DNA of 64,000 nt from Anopheles merus (Eukaryota > Arthropoda > Insecta > Diptera > Culicidae), in contig NC_054084.1 in the NCBI RefSeq assembly GCF_017562075.2, positions 26,412,246 through 26,476,245 of the forward strand, given 5' to 3'. Below, one piece after another: positions 49,025-58,899 of this stretch (its first letter is position 1; every line of letters starts with the position of its first letter). A program made the translations under genes and the position numbers. The notes under the pieces are model-generated. The model had not been told where the DNA came from, did no database searches, and saw only the letters and a list, made by a program, of their open reading frames with translations.

Positions 49025-50189
49025 CTATGCTCATGGAGCTGGACAGGAACGTGATTATAGGATGTTTGTGCATTCGATGTTTGTCGTTGCCATTTTTATC
49101 TCTTGTACACCCCTCCGGTGGCTCGGGGCGAGTCCGGACAACTGGCGCACGTTTACGCATACTGATACCGAATTAATGCGTTTCGGCTTCACCGAAATGG
49201 GACAGGCGAGTACATTAAATGTGATGTAAGAGCGGTGCCAGTAGAGTGGTAAGCTTGTCGAACAAGAGTGCACAATTCTCGGTTGCTTTAATGAAGTTTT
49301 CTCCACCTCATTTTAATCGATGAAAATGGATGGACATCTGCACCAACACTTGAAAGAAGTCCATTTCAAGCAAAGGCTGCAAACGGTTGTTGTTAGGGTT
49401 ACTCATCTTAATGAGCTTGTTTTACACCACTCGCCATCTTTTAGCTGGAACTGGGTGTAAACGTGTATACCCCGAAAGGGGAAAAAACCGGAACGCACCC
49501 GAAGTGTGGCAAGTAAATTTAATTTTAAACACACCACTTTCCAACGCTCGTTCGATGACCGTACTTTTTCCCTTCATATTTCTACCACGCTCTTTGCTGG
49601 TGACTGGCGCCGGTAAGTGGTCAGTAGCAAAAACAACGTGGAACAAGAAGTTCTTTGTTGAAAAAAAAGGAGAAACCAGGCGTTCTACGAATCGACCCTA
49701 ACCGTGCTGGGGTGTGCAGGGCCAAAATTAATTAAAAAAGGCAATTGTATCTACGCTCCGGTTAGATGAATCACTTAATGGGCAGTTTTGAATAAACAGA
49801 GTAGACACACGCCAGAAGAAAAAAAAAAACCCTGCGCACGGTTCGAAATTGAACCTTTCAAAACACTGCCGGTGTGTACGTGTCGTTTTGTACTCGTTTC
49901 ATCGCAAAGGACACCCATTACGGGGTTTGGCAGGGTCTAATTCGATCGCCACACCATTGCAGCAGGACAGTCAAACGCACCGGGGCAACGGGGATGAAAG
50001 TGGCCATGGCAAAAAACGAGGACTCCCTGTCTAATTGAGGTGTAAGAGTGGTGGTGTATGGCGACTGACCATTGCAGAAAAAAAGAGGAAAAAAAAGGAT
50101 CGTTGTGGCCAATCGTACGAAAAACCGGGCGCACTGCAAATGAATGAAAAATTTGCTCCAATTTCGTGACGATCGACATGGTAGTGGTA

Positions 50190-50192
<3 letters not shown>

Positions 50193-50241
<49 letters not shown>

Positions 50242-50290
50242 TTCTCTCGCTTTCTCTCGCTTTCTCTCTCTCGCTCCTTCTTTCTCGCTC
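50193..50290 (+). repeat. (TC)23 followed by a GCTTTCTCTC higher-order repeat
   Basis: Pure TC from 50193 to 50238, then three copies of a 10 bp unit (GCTTTCTCTC) and more CT-rich sequence. The minus strand is a long GA tract, a potential GAGA-factor site. The Arg/Glu-rich open frames over it are repeat artefacts. Confidence 0.95.
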
Positions 50291-51225
50291 TCTTCTGTTT
50301 AACAGCACCGTTTTCGGGCATACCGGCCTGCCAGCTGCGCCGCCGGACGGACAGAACTGTAATGGTCCGCCCGAGAGTAAACCATTTATTGTCAGCATCG
50401 TTGTGTCTCCCCGTCGTCGTTGTCTCGTAATTTCTGCTGACGAATGAAGTTGCACGCTGGCCGCCTGGTCTGTACCAGCCCGTACCAAAGCACCCTAAAC
50501 TGGCTCCCTCGCACACTGCTAGACGACAATAAAATTTAATCACTGACGATAATAAACATCACTTTCAGCGATCGCGGGGTGCAGATAGTGTGACACGGGC
50601 CGAAAAGAAAATGCAGCAGCACCGCGTAGTGTAAAAACAAAGGTCCGTTTGCTAAAACCCCGAGACAAGTGGACGTGCAGATAGTAAAATTCCCTTTCCT
50701 TCTATTGCCCTAAAAACAGTATAGCAAAAAAAAAAAAAAATGGCACCATTGCCCGGGCGAAAGTATCCGAAAAATGAGCCCCACCACTGGGGGCGAAAGA
50801 AACAGGGAGTTTGTTGAATTACTCCGACGGATCCGTTGCCTAACTGGGCTCATTCGTTTTATGTTTCTGTGTGTTTTTTTTTTTCTTCTTCTTCTCTTAC
50901 TCTCCCATAGTGCAGTCAAATAAAGCCGCACGGGTGAAATGCAGCGCTGTAATGGTTGGTGCTTTCGATAGCACTCGACGGAACACTTGCTTTTGAGCAC
51001 GGTGGTTGGCTTCAGTGATAGTAGAGCGGTAGTGTGAAAAGAAAAAAAAACACATCCGACACTTGAAGCATGTCACACGAATAAACGCGTAATTTTCTCG
51101 GCTCTTCCAATTTTAAGTCCTATCTGAAAGGTGGAAAGTATAGACGGGGGTGGTAAATCAATATTGCTAAGCAACCGATGCAACCTGGTGCTTAATTGGT
51201 GTGTGTTCTAATTAAAGTTTGTTTT
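50291..51225. other. Unique DNA between the TC array and the SINE, no gene
   Basis: A-runs near 50727 and a T-run near 50873; nothing else. Confidence 0.55.
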
Positions 51226-51238
51226 AGAATTTTACCGT
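51226..51238 (+). repeat. Target-site duplication, left copy, of the SINE
   Basis: AGAATTTTACCGT is identical to the 13 bp right after the SINE tail. Another 19 bp (51239-51257) made of TACCGT/TTACCGT repeats and a T run separates this copy from the SINE head. Confidence 0.8.
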
Positions 51239-51268
51239 TACCGTTTACCGTTTTTTAGGCCGGTCTGG

Positions 51269-51279
51269 TGGTACAGTCG
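51269..51279 (+). promoter_or_regulatory. Pol III internal promoter box A of the SINE
   Basis: TGGTACAGTCG fits the tRNA box A pattern TRGYNNANNNG at every constrained position. With box B it would let TFIIIC recruit Pol III from inside the element. Whether this copy is transcribed cannot be told from sequence. Confidence 0.8.
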
Positions 51280-51314
51280 TCAACTCGTACGACCTAACAA
51301 CATGCCCGTCATGG

Positions 51315-51323
51315 GTTCAAGTC
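51315..51323 (+). promoter_or_regulatory. Pol III internal promoter box B of the SINE
   Basis: GTTCAAGTC is an exact match to the box B pattern GWTCRANNC and corresponds to the T-loop of the ancestral tRNA. It starts 35 bp after box A, a normal tRNA-like spacing. Confidence 0.85.
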
Positions 51324-51465
51324 CCGAATAGACCGTGCCCCCATAAGTAGGACTGACTATCCTGCTATGGTAACAATAAGTCACTGAAAGCCAAGCTCAC
51401 TTCACTAGTGGGTACAGGCAGGCCTTGACCGACAGCGGTTGTTGTGCCAAAGAAGAAGAAGAAGA

Positions 51466-51478
51466 AGAATTTTACCGT
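51466..51478 (+). repeat. Target-site duplication, right copy, of the SINE
   Basis: AGAATTTTACCGT directly follows, and by 4 bp overlaps, the AGAAG-type tail. It matches the left copy 13/13, the expected signature of target-primed reverse transcription. Confidence 0.8.
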
Positions 51479-52061
51479 ACGCATGCTTACGTGTTGGTGC
51501 TGAGTTTAACAAAAGTGATCAGTAGCGTTGGATGTTATCAATCACATCAAGTAGATCTTGAAGCTTAAAGCTGTAAGCCAGTTGTTGAAAAGAAAACGCA
51601 ATGGCTTCTAGATCTCCGAACGTTGTTAAATTCCATTCTGAAACATCTTTCCATTGCTTTTGTCATCATGTTTCCATCATTTGGCTGTGGTCCGTACCAT
51701 GGAGATTTAATAATCCTCAATGATCATATTTAAGGCCCTACAATCAGCTCAATTTTGTGGACTGTGGTCTAGCTCGAGATAATGTATTAGTAAAGATTTG
51801 AATTTTAATATTATCACTCAAACTAGCCAGATTTATTTTCTAATGATTTCTAATGATTACGACGAGCAACGTAACATAATCTCAATTCCAATGATAATCC
51901 AATAGCTCCGCAGAAATCTCAATATATTTCAAATGGGAAATTATTTCTTTCTACTATGGTTTGTTATATTTTATTAAATTATTGGGTATTTTTGCATTCC
52001 AGGAAATGAGTGGTTTATGAAAAGCCGCTTTCTAGATGCAGTGAGCTCTGTCCTAATTAAT

Positions 52062-52130
52062 GGAATATAGAATGTTATGTTATGTTAATGTTAAAATGGA
52101 ATATAATTGGAATATAAAATGTTATGTTAA
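52062..52130 (+). repeat. Direct repeat GGAATATA.AATGTTATGTTA
   Basis: Copies at 52062-52082 and 52109-52129 with one mismatch, separated by 26 bp that repeats parts of the unit. Confidence 0.8.
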
Positions 52131-54722
52131 AACCTCTTAGTACGTTCGTTTTCCTCCATTGCTTTCGCTTTTATCAGCTGCTGTCGTTATACGACAGTAC
52201 AGCTCGGTTTTAGAATGAACTGATTGCCACCGTTACTCAATTTCCGTTTTACGCCAACGATTGATTCACCGTTGTGCGACGTTGTTTAGATAAGAAACAG
52301 CGCCCCAAACGAAGATGTCCGGCCAACGGAGATACATCACACGGCAGGCAGGAATCTTATCTTAGCAGCAGGACCAACCTAGAAAGAATTTTTGAAATGA
52401 GCATCAAAAACTCAAAATGAGAAAACCTTCTCCCATTGTCCATTGCAGGCCCTTTGCTAGTGATTGCTTTTCTTTCCTTTGGCCAGTTTCGGGAATGACG
52501 CGATTGGGGCGAAAAGTATCACACAAAAAAGCACATACTCTGAAAGTATCAACCTTTTATCGCATAAATTCCTGTCAATCGCTAAAATTTATCGTCGTTT
52601 AGATACGCCCCAGTCAAAACAGTAAAAAAAACCTCGCAACTGGAGTAAAAAACTGGGTGGGCCATTCAGTCGTTGGTGACTTTCGCATCTTACCCATTTC
52701 ACAGCGACCGATGATGGCCGGGCGTACATACATCTCCATTCGCAATGAGGGAAAGAGCGGCCCTATTATTGGCAAACCTTATCGACCTTCCTTTCACCGT
52801 GCCGCGCAACGCACATTTCAAGTGGAACGCCATGGTTCCGGCATTTCGGACATCCGGGTGGGTGTTAGTTTTTTTTTGCTGTTGTTGCTTTGGGCTGTAT
52901 TGCGGCGGCTTGATGTGGGTCCAGTCAGTTGCTTTCGAGGCCTTCCGGCCTCTTTCATTTTTCCAAGCGAATGAGTTTCCCTTCCCCCATTCCTGTTGTG
53001 CGGGAGGAGCAGTAGTTTCAACCCATTTCGGGGAAGAATCGGCGGTGGGTCCCGAGCGCGCGATGATCGAAGGTGTTGAGAATTTGGGCGTGCATAAACG
53101 AGCGTCAGCGTGGCCGTTGGTGACGGCTGAGTAAGGTAGGCCTTTTTGCAGACCTTCCTTCCAGCAAGTGGTCCCAGCCTTGGCAATGAGAAGACATGTA
53201 GTTAGAATCTAAAGTAGCGTAAATGTCTTGCAAGTCGGATGAAAAATGGGAACAGCAGACGAAGGACAAAATACGGCTGTCAGTGTTTTTGAAGCGCGCC
53301 TCTCCCTTTCGCAGCCTTCGGAATTCGTTTGGCCGGGAGGTTTTTTTTCGGGGCATGGAATTGAGTTACGCGGTGCTGGGGCGGTACGAAAGGCTGGAAG
53401 GAATTGACATTATGTGATTTTTGGTTGTGGTGATTGTGATTGGAATAATTTCCTTCCTTCGGAAAGCACAGCGCACACAGAAAAAGGTGCGAAGCGGTGG
53501 TCGGCTTTCTGGAAAGATACTCGGGTTACCAGGAAGAAACGCACAGCAAACCAATGTCCGGAAATGTATAAAATATATTCCAATTCGGTTTTGATTTTCT
53601 TTTCAATTTTCAATGCAACATCAACACAGTTCGCTCGAAGAAAAAAGGGTGATGAATGGTGCGCCGGTTTCGCTAGAATGTTGGAATGCCTTCGATACCG
53701 AAGGGAAGGGCAGTGTAATCTGTGTGCGGTATAGTTTGATTTTCCTTCCAACAGTTCCTCTTATTTTTGGAGGATGCATGAGGTTTTTATGTGTCATTTT
53801 TTGCTGCTGTTTCCCAACCGCAACGCATAATGGGTTGAGGCAATGGGTCTTTCTCCAGTCTTTGACCGTCGAACGGTAGGGTTTACATCTATCAAACGGC
53901 GCTGTCAAGCAGAGGAACAGACGGGCTTTAACCGCGCTGCCGTGTGTTTGATGGAAAATGGGCGGAAAAAAGTGAAAAAAAATGCCACACGCAAAAGGCC
54001 ATTGGGACATTGGGACACTGGGGTTGACATTTCGGGGTTGAGAAAATGGCATTTTGGGATGGTTTTTTCCTATGTTTTCGTCGTTGTTATTTTAAGGAAG
54101 TAGTTTTGTAACGCCATTCAATAACGTTTTGTGGTTACACTGTCATGTGGGCTACGGAAATGATTGTTTTTTTTTGTGTTATTATTTTTGGTTTTATTTT
54201 TTTAACAAGGACATGCTTCTCTTTGGTTAAGTGATACAGAGTGCTTCTGTCGCTTAATTAATTCTGCGAACGATACAACAGATTTCCCGAACCACGCTAG
54301 GTCCCGTTTTATTGGTTTTTTGCTTCACCTGCTCGAACAGTGCCATCGCTTCGGAACGTTCATCGTCCACACCCCCAGAAGGGTGGCGGTAGTTAGAAGG
54401 GCGGTTTAAAATATTATTTTAAAATCATCACGTCGCCACGCCGCTTTTTACAGTAATGAATTATTCAACGGAATAAGGAGGAATAAAGAAACTAATCCAA
54501 TTAAAGGGAAAACGCGCGCACCCTCTCCAACTACGCTGTGTCACCTCGAGAAATGGTTCGAGTTCGGGGGCTGGATGAAGTTCATTCGGCTGCATAAAAT
54601 GGGAAAAAACACAACATACACACTTTAGAAAAGAGCGCGCCGTTTTTTTGCTTGTGGGCTGCAAAAGTAAAAACGGAAAAGCGGAAAAGCACCCGGCGCA
54701 TGTGCAATATCGCGATTGCGTG

Positions 54723-54739
54723 GTGTGTGTGTGTGTGTG
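54723..54739 (+). repeat. (GT)8 microsatellite
   Basis: Short pure GT run. Confidence 0.85.
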
Positions 54740-55976
54740 CTTTTGCTAAAATAATCCCTTGCTAATGGTGTATCTGTGTGCGCTCCCGCCTGGGGCAGAC
54801 AAAAAGAAACCGACCCACCCATGGTGGGGGTGGCCAGGATTGTACCGGCGCAAATCGTTGCCCATTAGCCGAAGCGCATGGCCCGGGCCCGAGGATCTTA
54901 TTATGACATTATGCAAGGATGCATCGGACGTAAGACCATCATTAGGAGTGTTTCCACTTTGCACGGGTACACAGCTGAGCGCACTGCCTCCCTTGGTCGC
55001 GATGTTTTTGTTTTATCCCCACCCTCCATCCGCCTGCACTGGGATGAACGGCTTCGGGATGCCGGGTATTTTCATGCTGGTTGCAGTTTTGCATTGCTGT
55101 GTTCTGTTCGGGCGGGAGGTATCTGTGCAAGAAACTAAGCGCATCTAAAAAAACCCAAACGAAAACAACTCGAAATACAGCATAAAATCACGACTTTACG
55201 CCATCAACAACAGAGAGCGTAAGCTCGAGAGAGAGCGAGATAGTCTTCTTGATCGTCTGCTGCTGAAAGCAAATACAAAACAGCAGCAGGCAGCCAGCAA
55301 CGGTGGGTGGCCCCGATGGTCTAGTACAGGCGGCAACCTTTACCCAACCCAAATAGGATTAGTTGCGATTGTTACATACAATAATCTCTTTCCGCGTGTT
55401 CTACACTAACAAGGTGGCTGGTTTTTTTTTTGTTTGCTTGTTACGTACAACCGTTGAAGAGCTTTGGGACGTTTGGTGATGTTTTTCTGCCAGCACCCAT
55501 CGTCTTAGCATGGTCAGAGTTGGCTCGCTGTTGCTGAGTTGCTGTTAAGGAAATGAAAGCACATCATCATCATCTCGGGCTGACGACGATCGGTTGCGTC
55601 AGAAGCATCCAGCACCATTATTCTTTTCACTGGGTACGTTGCAGGTGTTAACACAGTGGCCAAACAAGAGTTGTACAGTTTGGGCCCACAGGCGCACGGA
55701 TGTATGGCGGACACAATTATGTCTCTTGTACAATGCACAATTCCGGATTAAAAACGAGGAAACAACATATCATGCAATTGGCTATGATATTAGGCACTTC
55801 AACATGCCTCCTTTAGTAATAGCAATCGAACGGCAAAACTAGCTGTCGGTGCTCTAGGTGAACCACAGCGAACGATATCGCCTGGAGCGACGGTTGTTAT
55901 GCAAATCCTTGATCCATTACGCTGCAAATCTGCAAAACAAGCATTCAGGCAAACGTGACTGCTAAGAGTGAAAGGT

Positions 55977-55979
<3 letters not shown>

Positions 55980-56020
<41 letters not shown>
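55980..56020 (+). repeat. (TC)20 microsatellite
   Basis: 41 bp of uninterrupted TC. Confidence 0.96.
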
Positions 56021-56022
<2 letters not shown>

Positions 56023-56342
56023 CTCCCTTTCGCAGTTTACTTGGGCTTTTGATTACTAAAATCCTTCGAAACACCGGTCGCGGAGCTCAACCACCTCCTC
56101 GCCCTCAAGACACTTCAAAGATGAACCCGCCTGTCAGGCTCAGGCAGCTCAGGGGGCAAACTCCTTCAAGCCCGCCGCTCGATCCGTGATCTGTACGTGA
56201 TGGTGTGATTAATTAAATTGCCAAAATCAAACCTCCTGCGGACCAAACCGCGTCACTGTTGAGCTGTTTCAACCGGTATTTATGTTGTTTTGCAGGCGCC
56301 TGCCTGTGTGTGCAATCGATTGTTTACACTTTTTGACGCGCG

Positions 56343-56351
56343 AGATGGCGC
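56343..56351 (+). promoter_or_regulatory. CTCF-like core motif AGATGGCGC
   Basis: Lies in GAGATGGCGCCGCGG, in a GC-rich unique stretch, the best sequence context of the three matches. Confidence 0.3.
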
Positions 56352-58494
56352 CGCGGTTGCGTTTGACACCGCGCTGTACTAGCATGGGAACCTCAGCCAC
56401 CGGGACCAGATAAAAGGGGGTTTGTTCCCATTGTTTGCAGCTCACATTAATTGCTGTGAAGTGAAGAATTGGTTTTATGGTTTCGTAGAAAGTGCGTGCG
56501 CAGCGCGGCGGCGCTGCGTTTGCAGTAGCTTTCCCAGGAAAAGTGACAAATGCAGAATCATATTCTATTCTTCTTGAATCAGTAAGCTGCTAGAATTGGA
56601 TACCGATCATGGCCCTGCGCAGAGAGTCACAATGGAACGACATTCTTCTTATCATTCTTATTGTGTTTCATCTTTTTCCTTACTGGATTTATTTCTACCC
56701 CCCTGCAAGAATCTTCAAACATTAGGTTCGCTTAGTTCTCAAGGACGGAGGCGTAAATGTGGCATGTAGCGATGCCTCAAGTACCGAGGAAAACCACACC
56801 GGAACGGTCCTTCCACTAACTCCAGTGGTCGTCGCCGGTGGGTGTCATACTAGCAGGACATTAAAGGCGGTGCTCGTGCTGTGGATAATTAATTAAACTT
56901 TGCTCACTATGCCACGGGTGGGGAAAGCTGAAGGTAAGAAGAGCCAGCTGCCATCACTTCCGCCATTGGGCAGTATCGATCGAAAATAATGATACGCTCT
57001 CGTTGACATTACGTACTTCTCCTTGCCACACCGGCCTAACCTGAAACCGTCCCGAGCCGTGTAAGGATAATGGTAACAGTGCAAGACAAAACACGACAGC
57101 TGCCAGGAAGTTATCCGGTGGGACGGCGTCGGATGACCAGGTCGGATGAAGCTTGTCGCTACTATCGGTGTACGACATTTCCAAGTGTTAAACCCTGGGC
57201 ACAAATCTTCGCAATCGAAGAAGTGTAATTAAGAAGTTGTTCCACCGCTCGGTTCGGTCGTCTTTTTCTCAAGACCTTTCCGACGCACGGGAGAGCTCGG
57301 AAAGCGATAAATTACTTTATGATACAATATAATCGTGCTGTAGTTGCTGACTCGCCTCGGTGCTTAGTGTTGCGGGGTGGGGAGTGCGATTTACAAGCAA
57401 CTGTCATCTCTCCGTCCAGCGGTACTGGGCGTCTATCTCTCGCAGAATGTTGGACGGGGAGGTCTTCCGGCATGAAGCGGGGTGATTAGCCGTGAATGTG
57501 TCAGCGGTTTCAGGGTGCATGAGGTTGGCGAAATTGCAAAAAACCGTACCTCCTGGTTGTCACCCACAGCAATGATGGTGGCGATGATAATGATGGACGT
57601 GGGAGACAATTAATTATTCCATTATTCGAGATCCACGGATGGAGGGGAAGACGCTACGTAGTGCACACGTGCAAGTCATCGTTACTGTGCAGCGGTGTAG
57701 AGTTATGGATTTTAACAGGCCATGGGAGAGGTGTATGGAGAATTTAGGACTTTTGGACTTGTATTTGGCCTTATAATTGGTGACACTATCGAGACAAAAC
57801 GACCAAGTCCATTCAACGCTTATCGCGCTCATATCTCGTAATATATAATGTTTATGTAAAGGATATGTTTTGCCCACTTTGCTATTGTTGCTTCGATGTT
57901 GCCTTTATGTGTGGGAGTTCTATTAAAAACACCCATAGATGGGCTTCACGCCAACGTCTTCGCTTCCTTATCGCGGTAATAACTCTATTAAGCAGTGCAT
58001 GAATTACTACCACACGGGAAGTGCCTGATGACGCATGAACTCGCTCCTTACCCGCTTGCGAGAAGGAAAAGTTCACATTGCAACATTGTGTTAATATATT
58101 GTTCACTCCTCAAGAAACTCATCTTTCTTCCCCCTCTGAGCGTGCGCGCTACCACAAAACGGTGGAGCAGGCGTATAAAATATGTTTTCCCTTGTCGTGT
58201 GGAGCGGAGCTCGGGACAAAAGTTGACACCGCCGGTTAGGGCTGGAGCAAGGCAAAGGGGAGAGAGCACCACCGCATTGTAATGATATTGTTCTCCCAGT
58301 AACGATGCCGATGTAACGACGGTGGCTGCAAGTAACCCGTCCCAAGGTACGCATTTTTCTTGCGCAGGTTGTGTGCCCAGGTAGCTAGCACAGCATCAGC
58401 CGCAGCCGTCACCGCCGCACCGATGACGCCGAGTCAGAAGGGATCATTTCTCTTCGGCGTGCAGGGTGCCTTGTTTTTTTTTCCTCTACACGGT

Positions 58495-58505
58495 GGGGGG
58501 GGGGG
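58495..58505 (+). repeat. Poly-G run of 11
   Basis: Eleven consecutive G after CGGT. Confidence 0.85.
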
Positions 58506-58850
58506 TTTGTATCATGCTTTTCCGCGCCAGGTTAAGCTTTCTTCTTTCACTTCGTACAATTTAGCCATTATCAGTGTGTGAGTGTGTGCACCTATTTTTT
58601 ATTTCCTCTTCGGGTGTTAGCGCGCCCGTATCTGGCGCTTGTTGTGGCTTATGTTTTTTTTTGTTGGCCACTTGCGTCTTATCTATTTTCTGCGCCGGGC
58701 TGTGTGAGAAAAAAGCTCTCTTTCTCTCATCCACACTCCTACTTCCGGTGTCCCGTCCAAGTTGTGCGGGGAAGCTTAAGCACACATATGTGTATTAGTT
58801 ACGTTATATCTCCCACACGTCCTTCTGTCATACTTTCTGACGGCAGGAGG

Positions 58851-58854
<4 letters not shown>

Positions 58855-58899
<45 letters not shown>
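58855..58899 (+). repeat. (AG)20 microsatellite
   Basis: About 41 bp of pure AG ending in AAAGAA. It creates the Arg/Glu run in a 230-codon open frame that is not a gene. Confidence 0.96.

Larger units (their letters stand above)
46461..50192. other. No gene recognised
   Basis: AT-rich to about 47480. A 170-codon plus-strand frame (47425-47937) starts in AT-rich DNA and is Ser/Cys/His-rich without a known domain. The hairpin at 48052 and a TG run at 49009 are the only structures seen. Confidence 0.55.
51258..51469 (+). mobile_element. tRNA-derived SINE, SINE200 type, full length
   Basis: A 212 bp non-autonomous retrotransposon. The head (GGCCGGTCTGGTGG) leads into a tRNA-related region with a box A match (TGGTACAGTCG, 51269-51279) and a box B match (GTTCAAGTC, 51315-51323) 35 bp apart, as in tRNA promoters. 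A tRNA-unrelated body follows (for example CAGGCAGGCCTTGACCGACA) and ends in a tail of AGA/AGAAG units at 51451-51469. A perfect 13 bp target-site duplication flanks the insertion region. I recognise head, body and tail as the SINE200 family of Anopheles gambiae from memory, not from a search. Such elements are copied by the reverse transcriptase of a partner LINE and encode no protein. The perfect flanking repeat suggests a fairly young insertion. Confidence 0.92.
51479..55979. other. No gene recognised
   Basis: AT-rich to about 52400 with the direct repeat at 52062, then GC-richer. Minus-strand 143-codon (54052-53621) and plus-strand 129-codon (52745-53134 and 54759-55148) frames show no domain and overlap other frames. 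Confidence 0.55.
56021..58854. other. GC-richer unique DNA, no gene recognised
   Basis: Contains the best CTCF-like site (56343), two ATTAATTAAA-type motifs (near 56208 and 56888) of the kind homeodomain proteins bind, and the G11 run. No frame over 103 codons apart from the start of the frame that reads into the AG array. Confidence 0.55.

Noticed and set aside
49937..50543. 183- and 170-codon minus-strand frames
   Set aside because: Both read through the TC/GA array in different phases, so their Arg/Glu/Ser composition is an artefact.
51258..51335. Possible tRNA gene
   Set aside because: Boxes A and B are present, but there is no matching acceptor stem or cloverleaf, and the sequence continues into a SINE body and tail.
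58165..58185. TATA-like strings (also near 2377, 34002 and 56409)
   Set aside because: TATAAA-type strings are expected by chance in this composition, and no downstream gene or initiator context supports them.
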